A stretch of DNA of 64,000 nucleotides from Paracidovorax avenae ATCC 19860 (GTDB taxonomy: Bacteria > Pseudomonadota > Gammaproteobacteria > Burkholderiales > Burkholderiaceae_C), in assembly GCF_000176855.2 (NCBI RefSeq), contig NC_015138.1, positions 4,278,001 to 4,342,000 of the forward strand. Direction: 5' to 3'. The translations under genes and the position numbers were made by a program. Below the pieces are notes generated by a model. It worked only from the letters and a program-made list of their open reading frames with translations, made no database searches and was not told the DNA's origin. This document shows, in pieces, positions 1 through 8,257 of this stretch (within the stretch, counting starts at the first letter, position 1; each line of letters opens with the position of its first letter).

Positions 1-481
1 TGCCGCCGTCGTTCCAGCGCCAGTCCCAGACGGTCTCGCCCTTGCGTTCGAACGTCATCATTTTCGCCGGCTTGCCGAGGCTGCGGCGCACCTCCTCCAT
101 GAGCATGCCGGGAACGATGGTCTCGAACACGTGGGGGGCCAGTACCTGGCGCAGCGCGCTCATGCGGCCATCGGGGCCGATGGTGATCATGTAGTTCTGG
201 TGCCCGGCGGGCTGGCGGTTGTATTCGAGCGTGCGCGCGCCGCCGGGCTCGTCCCAGATGCGCTCGGGCTCGCCGAAGCGGGCGCGCACGTCGGCCTCGG
301 TCGAGACGCCCTCTTCCAGTTCGCTGATGCGCTGGGGGTCGCAGGCGGCAAGCAGCCAGAGCGCCGCGCCGCCCGCGGCGGCGACGGCCAGCGCGCGGCG
401 GCGTGCGGGGGAGGCAGGCCCGGGAAGGCCGGGCAGGGTCAGGGAATGGAGGGAGGATGCAGGGGACAGGGCAAGCGTCAT
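1..481 (-). CDS. BamE/OmlA-like outer-membrane lipoprotein (3' end outside window)
   Basis: The 160 visible residues begin with a basic stretch (RRR at 27-29), a hydrophobic segment and a lipobox LLAAC, so Cys47 is the likely lipidated residue. Two similar segments follow, each running 'G-x3-E-x-DVRxxFGEP' or 'GMLMEEVRRSLGKP' and then aromatic strands. This repeat is typical of SmpA/OmlA (BamE-like) folds, which bind at the outer membrane. The C-terminus lies beyond base 1. The region before Cys47 is long for a signal peptide, but no closer in-frame ATG is visible. The lipoprotein call is strong; membership of the BAM complex itself is not shown, because many paralogues share this fold. Confidence 0.75.
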   Translation of the reverse strand, partial: MTLALSPASSLHSLTLPGLPGPASPARRRALAVAAAGGAALWLLAACDPQRISELEEGVSTEADVRARFGEPERIWDEPGGARTLEYNRQPAGHQNYMITIGPDGRMSALRQVLAPHVFETIVPGMLMEEVRRSLGKPAKMMTFERKGETVWDWRWNDGG

Positions 482-638
482 CGATAAAGGGGGAAAAGCG
501 GGCGCGCGCCAGGCGCGGAATGCAGGGGGGACGTGCGGCCCCGGCCGCCGGAGCGGCCGGGAACGCCAGCCGGAAATGGTAGCCGCGTCCGGCCCCGGTA
601 AAATCTCCGGTTGTTACAAAGACTTCGATCCGCCTGCC

Positions 639-842
639 ATGTCCTTCTTCCGCCGCCCCGACTACCAGTCCGACGCCACCCAGTTCATCCAGAAGCTCAA
701 GTCCGACCGGCCCGAACTCGACGCCCAGCAGGTGGCGGGCCGCGCCCTGCTGTGGGACAAGCAGGTGGACCGCGACATCTGGGAGGAATACGACGAAGCC
801 CGCGTCGCCCAGAAGCCCTACGTGTACCAGACCCAGGGCTGA
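639..842 (+). CDS. DUF3460 family small protein
   Basis: This 67-residue protein begins MSFFRRPDYQSDATQFIQ and has the features of the DUF3460 family of beta-proteobacteria: an N-terminal RRPDYxSDAT motif, a central KxxxPELxxxQxxGRALLWDK helix and a short acidic C-terminus. The ATG at 639 is chosen because the conserved N-terminus starts there. The open frame extends much further upstream, but that part is low-complexity and overlaps the divergent lipoprotein gene. Its function is unknown. It lies 64 bases ahead of scpA on the same strand and may be cotranscribed with it. Confidence 0.8.
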   Translation: MSFFRRPDYQSDATQFIQKLKSDRPELDAQQVAGRALLWDKQVDRDIWEEYDEARVAQKPYVYQTQG

Positions 843-906
843 CCGCACAGCCCATGGACCGGCCGGCATGCCGTCGATCGGCGGGCGGCCCGCCCCATCC
901 GGATGA

Positions 907-1767
907 ATGCAGCGCATGAGCGCCGACACCATGGACGCCCCGCCGCACGCCGGTGACGCCGCGCAGGACGCCGCCGGCGGTGCGGCCGGCGACGCCGTGG
1001 CGCGGCTCTACGGAGAGCCCCTGTTCGCCCTGCCGCAGGACCTCTACATCCCGCCCGATGCGCTGGAAGTGTTCCTGGAGGCCTTCGAGGGCCCGCTGGA
1101 CCTGCTGCTCTACCTCATCCGCAAGCAGAATTTCAACATCCTCGACATCCCGATGCTGGATGTCACGCGGCAGTACCTCGGCTACGTGGACGAGATCCGC
1201 AGCCGCAACCTGGAACTGGCGGCCGAGTACCTGCTGATGGCGGCGATGCTCATCGAGATCAAGTCGCGCATGCTGCTGCCGCCCAAGAAGCAGGAAGGCG
1301 CCCAGGAGCCGGAAGACCCGCGCGCCGAACTGGTGCGCCGGCTGCTGGAATACGAGCAGATCAAGCTCGCGGCGGCCAACCTGGGCAGGGCCCCGCAGTA
1401 CGGCCGTGACTTCCTGCGCGCGCAGGTCCACATCGAGCAGAGCCTGGTGCAGCGGTTTCCCGACGTGCACGTGGCCGAACTGCAGGAAGCCTGGCGCGAC
1501 ATCCTCAAGCGCGCGAAACTCGTGCAGCACCACCGCATCACCCGCGAGGAACTGAGCGTGCGCGAGTACATGAGCGCCGTACTCAAGACACTGCAGGGCC
1601 GGCGCTTCGTCGAGTTCGAGGAACTGTTCGATCCCTCCAAGGGCTCCACGGTGCTCGTGGTGACCTTCATCGCCCTGCTGGAGCTGGGCAAGGAAACACT
1701 GATCGAGATCACCCAGGCGGAAGCCTTCGCGCCCATCTACGTGCGCCTGGCCTACACCCCGGTGTGA
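907..1767 (+). CDS. scpA: Segregation and condensation protein A
   Basis: ScpA is the kleisin subunit that bridges SMC heads in the bacterial condensin-like complex and helps chromosome segregation. The 286-residue protein has a variable Ala/Asp-rich N-terminus (about 1-45), then the kleisin signature FEGPLDLLLYLIRKQ around residue 60 followed by NILDIPM, and ends with a winged-helix-like region. The length is within the family range. A second in-frame ATG at 916 (MSADTMDA) is an equally possible start. The usual partner scpB is not next to it. nadB follows after 67 bases. Confidence 0.93.
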   Translation: MQRMSADTMDAPPHAGDAAQDAAGGAAGDAVARLYGEPLFALPQDLYIPPDALEVFLEAFEGPLDLLLYLIRKQNFNILDIPMLDVTRQYLGYVDEIRSRNLELAAEYLLMAAMLIEIKSRMLLPPKKQEGAQEPEDPRAELVRRLLEYEQIKLAAANLGRAPQYGRDFLRAQVHIEQSLVQRFPDVHVAELQEAWRDILKRAKLVQHHRITREELSVREYMSAVLKTLQGRRFVEFEELFDPSKGSTVLVVTFIALLELGKETLIEITQAEAFAPIYVRLAYTPV

Positions 1768-1834
1768 ACCGCCGCCGCGGCACCGCCCTCCGGCGGACAG
1801 CGGCCCCATCCGACTTCCATCCCTTCCGAACCGC

Positions 1835-3424
1835 ATGGCCTCCTTCGATTACGACGTACTCATCATCGGCAGCGGCCTGGCGGGCCTGTCCACCGCGCTG
1901 CATCTCGCCCCCACGCACCGCGTGGCCGTGCTCACGAAGCGGGGACTGGCCGACGGCGCCAGCGGCTGGGCGCAGGGCGGCATCGCCGCCGTGCTGGCCG
2001 AGGGCGACACCTTCGATGCCCACGTGCAGGACACGCTCGTGGCGGGCGCGGGACTGTGCGACCTCGCCGCCACGCGCGCCGTGGTCGAAGGCGCGCCGCA
2101 GGCCATCCAGTGGCTGCAGACCCTGGGCGTGCCGTTCTCCGAGGAAGCGCCGGGCCGGCTGCACCTGACGCGCGAAGGCGGCCACGGCGCGCGGCGCATC
2201 GTGCATGCCACCGATGCCACCGGCGCGGCCGTGCAGCGCACCCTGCTGGACACAGTGCGCGCCACGCCCGGCATCACCCTGCTGGAAGAGCACACGCTGG
2301 TGGACCTGATCACCGCCCGCAAGCTCGGCCTGCCCGGCCCGCAGCGCTGCCTGGGGCTCTACGCGTTCGACGAGGCCACCGACACCGTGCACACCTTCCG
2401 CGCGCCGCACACCGTGCTGGCGACGGGGGGCGCGGGCAAGGTGTACCTCTACACCAGCAACCCGGACACGGCCACGGGCGACGGCATCGCCGCCGCATGG
2501 CGTGCGGGCTGCCGGGTGCAGAACATGGAGTTCATCCAGTTCCACCCCACCTGCCTCTACCACCCGCAGGCCAAGTCGTTCCTGATCAGCGAAGCGGTGC
2601 GCGGCGAGGGCGGCCGGCTGCTGCGGCCCGACGGCACGCGCTTCATGCCGGCGCACGACGAACGCGCCGAACTCGCTCCGCGCGACGTGGTCGCCCGGGC
2701 CATCGACTTCGAGATGAAGACCCACGGGCTCGACTGCGTGCACCTGGACATCTCGCACCAGAGCCCGGAATTCCTGCAGGCGCACTTCCCGACCATCCTC
2801 GCACGCTGCGCGGAACTGGGCATCGACCTCACGCGCCAGCCCATCCCCGTGGTGCCCGCCGCGCACTACACCTGCGGCGGCGTGCTCACCGACCTCGCGG
2901 GGCGCACCGACCTGGCGGGCCTGCATGCCATCGGCGAAACCGCCTGCACCGGCCTGCACGGCGCCAACCGACTGGCGAGCAATTCGCTGGTGGAGTGCAT
3001 GGTGTTCGCGCGCGCCGCCGCCGATGCCATCCTCGCCGCGCCGCCCGTTTCCAGCCCGCCTCCGGCCCTGCCCGCCTGGGACGACAGCCGCGTGACCGAT
3101 GCCGACGAGCGCGTGGTCATCTCGCACAACTGGGACGAACTGCGCCGCTTCATGTGGGACTACGTGGGCATCGTGCGCACCGACAAGCGCCTGGAGCGCG
3201 CCGCGCACCGCATCGCGCTGCTGCAGGCGGAAATCGCCGAGTTCTACGCGAACTTCCATGTCTGCCGCGACCTGCTGGAATTGCGCAACCTCGTGCAGGT
3301 GGCCGAGCTCATCGTGCGCTCGGCCCAGCAGCGGCGCGAGAGCCGCGGCCTGCACTACAGCCGCGACTGGCCCGCCATGGCCGCGCCCGCGGCCCCCACC
3401 CTCCTCGTGCCGCCGGTCCGCTGA
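1835..3424 (+). CDS. nadB: L-aspartate oxidase
   Basis: NadB oxidises L-aspartate to iminoaspartate, the first step of de novo NAD synthesis; NadA then condenses the product. The 529-residue flavoprotein opens with the FAD-binding GSGLAGLSTALHLA motif (about 12-25). It contains the GGAGKVYLYTSNPDTATGDG region, the substrate-site HPTCLYHP and the HYTCGGVLTDL segment typical of the succinate dehydrogenase/NadB family, and ends with a C-terminal helical domain. The length is normal. nadA and nadC lie about 9 kb away on the other strand, so the pathway is clustered but not one operon. Confidence 0.96.
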   Translation: MASFDYDVLIIGSGLAGLSTALHLAPTHRVAVLTKRGLADGASGWAQGGIAAVLAEGDTFDAHVQDTLVAGAGLCDLAATRAVVEGAPQAIQWLQTLGVPFSEEAPGRLHLTREGGHGARRIVHATDATGAAVQRTLLDTVRATPGITLLEEHTLVDLITARKLGLPGPQRCLGLYAFDEATDTVHTFRAPHTVLATGGAGKVYLYTSNPDTATGDGIAAAWRAGCRVQNMEFIQFHPTCLYHPQAKSFLISEAVRGEGGRLLRPDGTRFMPAHDERAELAPRDVVARAIDFEMKTHGLDCVHLDISHQSPEFLQAHFPTILARCAELGIDLTRQPIPVVPAAHYTCGGVLTDLAGRTDLAGLHAIGETACTGLHGANRLASNSLVECMVFARAAADAILAAPPVSSPPPALPAWDDSRVTDADERVVISHNWDELRRFMWDYVGIVRTDKRLERAAHRIALLQAEIAEFYANFHVCRDLLELRNLVQVAELIVRSAQQRRESRGLHYSRDWPAMAAPAAPTLLVPPVR

Positions 3425-3460
3425 CCGGCGCCGGGCCCCTTTTTTCTTTCCTGCAGACGC

Positions 3461-4828
3461 ATGGTCAGAGACGACACTTCCCTCGCCGCCCGCAGCATCG
3501 CCAGCGTGTGGCATCCCTGCACCCAGATGAAGCGCCACGAGGCCGATCCGCCCGTGGCCATCGCCCGTGCGGCCGGCCCCTGGCTGGAAGGAGACGACGG
3601 CCGCCGCTACCTGGACGGCATCAGTTCGTGGTGGGTCAACCTTTTCGGCCACGGACATCCGCACATCCGCGAGGCCATCGCCGACCAGCTGGCGCGGCTG
3701 GACCACGTGATGCTCGCGGGCTTCACGCACGCGCCAGTGGTGGAGCTCTCCGAGCGCCTGGCCGCGCTCACCGGGCTCGGCCATGCGTTCTATGGCAGCG
3801 ACGGCTCGGCCGCGACGGAGATCGCGCTCAAGATGAGCGCGCATTTCTGGCGCAACCACGGCCGGCCCGGGAAATGCCGGTTCATCGGCCTGGCAGGCGG
3901 CTACCACGGCGAGACCGTGGGCGCGCTCGCGGTGACCGACATCGGCCTGTTCCGCGAAGCCTACGCCCCCCTCGTGCGCCTGGGCGCCACCGTGCCCAGC
4001 CCCGATGCGCGGGGCGCCGCGGCCGGAGAGGACGCCGCCGCCGTGGCGCGCCGCGCCGCCGCCGTGCTGCAGGACTGGCTGGAGGAGCACCATGCCACCA
4101 CCGCCGCGCTCATCGTGGAGCCGCTGGTGCAGTGCGCCGCCGGCATGGCGATGCACGATGCCGAATACCTGCGGCAGGCCCGCACGCTGTGCGACCGCTA
4201 CGGCGTGCACCTCGTCGTGGACGAGATCGCGACCGGCTTCGGCCGCACCGGCACGATGTTCGCGCACCAGCAGGCCGGCATCCGGCCGGACTTCATCTGC
4301 CTCTCCAAGGGCCTGACGGGCGGCACCCTGCCGCTGTCGGCCGTGCTCACCACCGATGCGGTGTATGCCGCGTTCTACGACGACGACGTGGCGCGCGGCT
4401 TCCTGCATTCGCACTCCTACACCGGCAACCCGCTCGCCTGCCGCGCGGCGCTGGCCACGCTCGATCTGTTCACCCAGACCGATGCGCTGGCGCACAACGC
4501 ACGGCGCGCACCGCTCTTCCACGCGGCCTTCGCGCCGCTCTCGGCCCACCCGCGCGTGCGGCACGCGCGCCACCTCGGCATGCTCTGGGCCTGGGACGTG
4601 GAAGGCACGGCACCCGACTTCGCGCGCCGCTACCACCGCCACGCGATGGCGCGCGGCCTGCTGCTGCGGCCCATCGGCCGCACGCTCTACGCCATGCCGC
4701 CCTACGTGCTGGACGACGACGCCATCGCACACCTGGGCCGGCAGGCGCTCGCGGCGCTGGACGCCACGCTGGCCGAAGAGACCGGCGCCCCTGGCGCGGC
4801 TGCGGCCGCCGAAAGGAGCCTGCCATGA
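3461..4828 (+). CDS. bioA: Adenosylmethionine-8-amino-7-oxononanoate aminotransferase
   Basis: BioA is a PLP-dependent class III aminotransferase. It transfers the amino group of S-adenosylmethionine to 8-amino-7-oxononanoate (KAPA), giving diaminopelargonate. The 455 residues include the early WHPCTQM motif characteristic of BioA, SSWWVNLFGHGHP, the cofactor-binding FYGSDGSAATE, the acidic VVDEIATGFGRTG and the lysine-bearing LSKGLTGGTLPLS. The stop codon overlaps the bioD start (ATGA at 4825-4828), so the two are translationally coupled. The order bioA-bioD-bioF gives three consecutive biotin steps, although bioF acts before bioA. Confidence 0.96.
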   Translation: MVRDDTSLAARSIASVWHPCTQMKRHEADPPVAIARAAGPWLEGDDGRRYLDGISSWWVNLFGHGHPHIREAIADQLARLDHVMLAGFTHAPVVELSERLAALTGLGHAFYGSDGSAATEIALKMSAHFWRNHGRPGKCRFIGLAGGYHGETVGALAVTDIGLFREAYAPLVRLGATVPSPDARGAAAGEDAAAVARRAAAVLQDWLEEHHATTAALIVEPLVQCAAGMAMHDAEYLRQARTLCDRYGVHLVVDEIATGFGRTGTMFAHQQAGIRPDFICLSKGLTGGTLPLSAVLTTDAVYAAFYDDDVARGFLHSHSYTGNPLACRAALATLDLFTQTDALAHNARRAPLFHAAFAPLSAHPRVRHARHLGMLWAWDVEGTAPDFARRYHRHAMARGLLLRPIGRTLYAMPPYVLDDDAIAHLGRQALAALDATLAEETGAPGAAAAAERSLP

Positions 4829-5514
4829 TCGGCTGCTTCGTCACCGGCACCGACACCGGCGTGGGCAAGACGCTCGCCAGCGCCGGCCTGCTGCATGCGC
4901 TCGCGCGCCACCATGCGCGCGTGGTGGGCATGAAGGCCATCGCCGCGGGCGCGGAGCCCATCGGCCCCGGCGGCACGCTCGCCAACGAGGATGTGCTGGC
5001 CCTGCGCGCCGCCTCCACGGTCCAGGTGGCGCCCGCGCTGGACAATCCCGTGCTGCTGCCCGACCCGCTCTCGCCGCACATCGCCGCGCGGCGTGCGGGC
5101 ACGCGCATCGATATCGCCGCCATCGTGCAGGCCTGCGGAGCACTCGCTGCGCAGGCCGATGCCGTCGTGGTGGAAGGTGCCGGCGGCTTCCACGTGCCGC
5201 TCTCGGACACCGAGACTGGCGCCGACCTGGCCCAGGCGCTCGGCCTGCCGGTGGTGCTCGTCGTGGGCCTGCGCCTGGGGTGCCTCAGCCACGCGGCACT
5301 CACGGCCGATGCCATCCGCGCGCGCGGATTGCCCCTGGCCGGCTGGATCGCCAGCCGCATCGACCCTGCCATGCTGGCGGCGGAGGACAATATCGCCTGG
5401 CTGCGGCAGCGCCTGCAGGCGCCCCTGCTCGCCGACATACCGCACCAGCGGCAGCCCGACCCGCGCGCCACGCCGTTCACGCTGCCCGATTCCTGGACCA
5501 CGCCTTCCGCATGA
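4825..5514 (+). CDS. bioD: Dethiobiotin synthetase
   Basis: BioD closes the ureido ring of dethiobiotin from diaminopelargonate, CO2 and ATP. The 229-residue protein starts MIGCFVTGTDTGVGKT, which holds the P-loop-type GTDTGVGKT, then has VVGMKAI and the conserved VVVEGAGGFHVPLS, all standard for the family. The ATG at 4825 is preferred because it sits at the ATGA overlap with bioA and the conserved N-terminus starts immediately. Its own stop overlaps the bioF start in the same way, at 5511-5514. Confidence 0.95.
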   Translation: MIGCFVTGTDTGVGKTLASAGLLHALARHHARVVGMKAIAAGAEPIGPGGTLANEDVLALRAASTVQVAPALDNPVLLPDPLSPHIAARRAGTRIDIAAIVQACGALAAQADAVVVEGAGGFHVPLSDTETGADLAQALGLPVVLVVGLRLGCLSHAALTADAIRARGLPLAGWIASRIDPAMLAAEDNIAWLRQRLQAPLLADIPHQRQPDPRATPFTLPDSWTTPSA

Positions 5515-6749
5515 CGACCTTTCCCTTCGCTCCCTCCTGGCTCGACGAACTGCCCGCCCGCCTGGCGGAACTCGACGCCGTCCACCTGCGCCGCCGCCGG
5601 CGCGCGGTACGGCCGCTGCAGGGCGCGCACCTGGATGTGGACGGGCAGCCCATGCTGGCCTTCTGCAGCAATGACTACCTGGGGCTGGCCAGCCATCCCG
5701 AACTCGCCGACGCCGCCTGCGCGGGTGCACGGGAATTCGGCGTGGGATCGGGCGGCTCTCCGCTGGTGAGCGGCCACAGCCAGGCCAATGCCGCGCTCGA
5801 GGACGACCTCGCACGCTTCGTGCAGCTGCCCCGGGCGCTCTACTTCTACGCCGGCTACGCGACCAACATCGGCATCGTGCCGGCGCTGGTCGGCGCGGGC
5901 GACGCGCTGTTCTCGGATGCGCTCAACCACGCCTGCCTGATCGACGGGGCACGCCTTTCGCGCGCCACGATCCACCGCTACCCCCACGGCGACCTCGGGG
6001 CGCTAGAGGCCCAGCTTGCGGCCAGTCCCGCACGGCGCAAGCTCGTGGTCAGCGATGCCGTCTTCAGCATGGACGGCGACGTCGCAGACATCCGCACGCT
6101 GCATGCGCTCTGCGAGCGCCACGACGCCCTGCTGCTGCTCGACGATGCCCACGGCTTCGGCGTGCTAGGACCGCAGGGCCGCGGTGCCCTCGCCGAAGCG
6201 GGCCTGACCGGGCCGCGGGCGTCGCAGCGCGTGCTCTACATGGCCACGCTGGGCAAGGCGGCAGGCGCTGCCGGGGCCTTCGTGGCCGGCAGCGAGGTCC
6301 TCATCGAATGGCTGCTGCAGAAAACGCGCAGCTACATCTTCGCCACTGCCGCGCCCGCGCTGCTGGCGCGCACGCTCCAGGCCAGCCTCGGCCTCATCGA
6401 GCGCGGGGATGCGCTGCGCGCGCATCTCGACGCCCGCATCGCACAGCTGCGCGCGGGCCTCGCTCCCGTGCTGCAGGACACGCACTGGGAACTGGGCACG
6501 TCGCGCACTGCCGTCCAGGCGCTTGTGATCGGTGCCAACGACGAGGCGCTGGCCGCCATGGAAGCGCTGCGCGCGCGGGGCCTGTGGGTGCCCGCGATCC
6601 GGCCGCCGACGGTACCGGAGGGCACGGCGCGGCTGCGCATCGCCCTGTCTGCGGCCCACACCGAGGCGGACGTGGCACGGCTCGTGGATGCGCTGGCCGA
6701 CATCGCCCCGACTGCCCGGTCCGTACTGCCCCAGGAGGCCGCCGCATGA
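5511..6749 (+). CDS. bioF: 8-amino-7-oxononanoate synthase
   Basis: BioF condenses pimeloyl-ACP (or pimeloyl-CoA) with L-alanine to give KAPA. The 412-residue PLP enzyme has the alpha-oxoamine synthase motifs FCSNDYLGLASHP, GSGGSPLVSGHS, the aromatic FYAGYATNIG, SDALNHACLIDGARLS and DDAHGFGVLGPQGRG. A lysine in the MATLGKAAGAAGAF segment is the probable cofactor lysine. It overlaps bioD and queE by ATGA tetranucleotides, so four genes form a tight transcription unit. Confidence 0.95.
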   Translation: MTTFPFAPSWLDELPARLAELDAVHLRRRRRAVRPLQGAHLDVDGQPMLAFCSNDYLGLASHPELADAACAGAREFGVGSGGSPLVSGHSQANAALEDDLARFVQLPRALYFYAGYATNIGIVPALVGAGDALFSDALNHACLIDGARLSRATIHRYPHGDLGALEAQLAASPARRKLVVSDAVFSMDGDVADIRTLHALCERHDALLLLDDAHGFGVLGPQGRGALAEAGLTGPRASQRVLYMATLGKAAGAAGAFVAGSEVLIEWLLQKTRSYIFATAAPALLARTLQASLGLIERGDALRAHLDARIAQLRAGLAPVLQDTHWELGTSRTAVQALVIGANDEALAAMEALRARGLWVPAIRPPTVPEGTARLRIALSAAHTEADVARLVDALADIAPTARSVLPQEAAA

Positions 6750-7384
6750 CCTACAGCGTCAAGGAAATCTTCTACACCCTGCAGGGCGAAGGCGGCCAGG
6801 CCGGCATGCCCGCCGTGTTCTGCCGCTTCGCCGGCTGCAACCTCTGGAGCGGCCGCGAAGAAGACAGGAGCAGCGCCATCTGCCGCTTCTGCGATACCGA
6901 CTTCGTCGGCACCGATGGCACGCTGGGCGGCAAGTACGCGCAGGCCGATGCGCTGGCCGACGTGATCGCCGCGCAATGGCCGGCGCACGATGCCGACCAC
7001 CGGCTGGTGGTGCTGACCGGCGGCGAGCCGCTGCTGCAGCTCGACACCCCGCTCATCGACGCGCTGCACGCCCGGGGCATGCGCATCGCGGTGGAAAGCA
7101 ACGGCACCGTCGCCGCCCCGCCCGGCATCGACTGGCTCTGCGTGAGCCCCAAGGCGGGCGCGCCCTGGGTGCAGCGCGCAGGCCAGGAACTCAAGCTGGT
7201 CTGGCCGCAACCCGGCTTCGACCTCGCGGAACTCGAAAACGCGACCCGCTTCGAACATCGCTTCCTGCAGCCCATGGACGGGCCCGAGCAGGCCGCCAAC
7301 ACCAGCCTGTGCATCGCCGCCTGCATGGAGCGGCCCGCCTGGCGCCTGAGCCTGCAGACCCACAAACTCACGGGCATCCGCTGA
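6746..7384 (+). CDS. queE: 7-carboxy-7-deazaguanine synthase (radical SAM)
   Basis: QueE converts 6-carboxy-tetrahydropterin to 7-carboxy-7-deazaguanine, the second committed step to queuosine. The 212-residue protein starts YSVKEIFYTLQGEG. It has an expanded iron-sulfur motif: Cys in FAGCN, then 14 residues to the Cys pair in ICRFCDTDF (CX14CX2C rather than CX3CX2C). The same expanded spacing is known for the Burkholderia multivorans enzyme. VVLTGGEPLLQ is the SAM-binding glycine motif. The start overlaps the bioF stop, an unexpected union of biotin and queuosine genes; the QueD-like gene follows after 32 bases. Confidence 0.94.
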   Translation: MTYSVKEIFYTLQGEGGQAGMPAVFCRFAGCNLWSGREEDRSSAICRFCDTDFVGTDGTLGGKYAQADALADVIAAQWPAHDADHRLVVLTGGEPLLQLDTPLIDALHARGMRIAVESNGTVAAPPGIDWLCVSPKAGAPWVQRAGQELKLVWPQPGFDLAELENATRFEHRFLQPMDGPEQAANTSLCIAACMERPAWRLSLQTHKLTGIR

Positions 7385-7416
7385 AGCGGCGCCCCTTTCG
7401 CCTTCGTCTCCCGACC

Positions 7417-7794
7417 ATGCTGTTCACCGTCCACCAACGCTTCTTCTTCGATGCCGCGCACACGCTGCAGCGCGAAATCGAAGCCGAAGGCAGCCGCCGC
7501 ATCCACGGCCACACCTACCACGCGGAGATTTCCGTCACCGGCCCGCGCCATCCTGCCACGGGCATGGTGATCGACCTGGGCCACCTGCGCGCGCGCTGCG
7601 CCCAGCTGCGCGAGCGCCTGGACCACCACCTCCTCGACGAAGTGCCGGGCCTGGGCCCCGCCACGCTCGAGAATCTCTGCGTGTTCATCGCCGATGCGCT
7701 CGGCGACCTCGATCCGCCGCCCAGCCGGGTGCGGGTCTGGCGCGATGCCGTCGGCGACGGCTGCGTGCTCGACCTGGCGCTCCCGCGCGGCTGA
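7417..7794 (+). CDS. queD: QueD/PTPS-family protein with replaced catalytic residues
   Basis: The 125-residue protein has the 6-pyruvoyl-tetrahydropterin synthase fold. FDAAH and RIHGHTYH supply the three zinc-binding histidines, and LDHHLLDEVPGL matches the QueD LDHH region. Canonical QueD has Cys four residues before HGH (as in CGRLHGH). Here that position is Ser (SRRIHGH), and the C-terminal Glu of the VKET-type motif is not conserved (VWRDA). Placement directly after queE argues for a role in queuosine synthesis, making 6-carboxy-tetrahydropterin from dihydroneopterin triphosphate. The substitutions leave activity uncertain. The symbol rests on family and context. Confidence 0.72.
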   Translation: MLFTVHQRFFFDAAHTLQREIEAEGSRRIHGHTYHAEISVTGPRHPATGMVIDLGHLRARCAQLRERLDHHLLDEVPGLGPATLENLCVFIADALGDLDPPPSRVRVWRDAVGDGCVLDLALPRG

Positions 7795-7833
7795 CCCTTT
7801 GACTTCCCCTCTCATCACAGACCCTGCGACGCC

Positions 7834-8193
7834 ATGCCCCATCTCGTCATCGAATACAGCGACAACCTGCGCCCCTTCCCCGAAGCGCAAGTGCTGGAGG
7901 CAGTGAATGCCTCCCTCACTGCCAGCCCCGAGATCCTGGCCGAATCCGACCTCAAGAGCCGTTTCACCACCGCCGAGCGGTTCGCCATCGGCACGCAGCC
8001 AGCCGGGCGCGCCTTCGTGCATGCGCAACTGCGCCTGCTCTCCGGCCGCACGCCCGAAGCCAAGCAGGACCTGGCCGGCCGTGTCGGTGCGGTCCTGCGC
8101 GAGCACACGCCCAGGCCTGCCGGCGTGATGGTCCAGCTCAGCGTCGAGATCGTGGACATGGACCGTGCGTCCTACGTCAAGGAAAAGCTCTGA
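7834..8193 (+). CDS. 5-carboxymethyl-2-hydroxymuconate Delta-isomerase family protein
   Basis: This 119-residue protein begins MPHLVIEYSDNL, the N-terminus of the CHMI (HpaF) family. In that family Pro2 becomes the catalytic N-terminal residue after removal of Met, as in the tautomerase superfamily. The rest also fits, with AFVHAQLRLLSGR and a C-terminal SVEIVDMDRASYVKEKL. No other homoprotocatechuate genes are nearby, so the physiological substrate cannot be inferred from context. It lies 39 bases after the QueD-like gene and could be the last gene of that transcript. Confidence 0.85.
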   Translation: MPHLVIEYSDNLRPFPEAQVLEAVNASLTASPEILAESDLKSRFTTAERFAIGTQPAGRAFVHAQLRLLSGRTPEAKQDLAGRVGAVLREHTPRPAGVMVQLSVEIVDMDRASYVKEKL

Positions 8194-8228
8194 CCTAGCC
8201 TTTTCCGCCGCCGGGTTCCGCTGCGCGC

Positions 8229-8246
8229 GAGCGCCCGGAGGCGCTC
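8229..8246. terminator. Hairpin between convergent genes
   Basis: GAGCGCC and GGCGCTC pair perfectly around a CGGA loop in the 64-base gap between the isomerase gene and the convergent candidate effector gene. There is no T-run on either side. It may slow transcription in both directions but is not a clear intrinsic terminator. Confidence 0.4.
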
Positions 8247-8257
8247 CGGCCACGGGA

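Noticed and set aside
3425..3446. Palindrome CCGGCGCCGG followed by T6 after nadB
   Set aside because: The self-complementary core leaves no loop and is separated from the T-run by several C residues, so it is not a proper terminator.
1709..4732. 1007-codon open frame on the minus strand
   Set aside because: It is antisense to nadB and bioA, with His/Arg/Gly-rich composition and no domain; an artefact of high GC.
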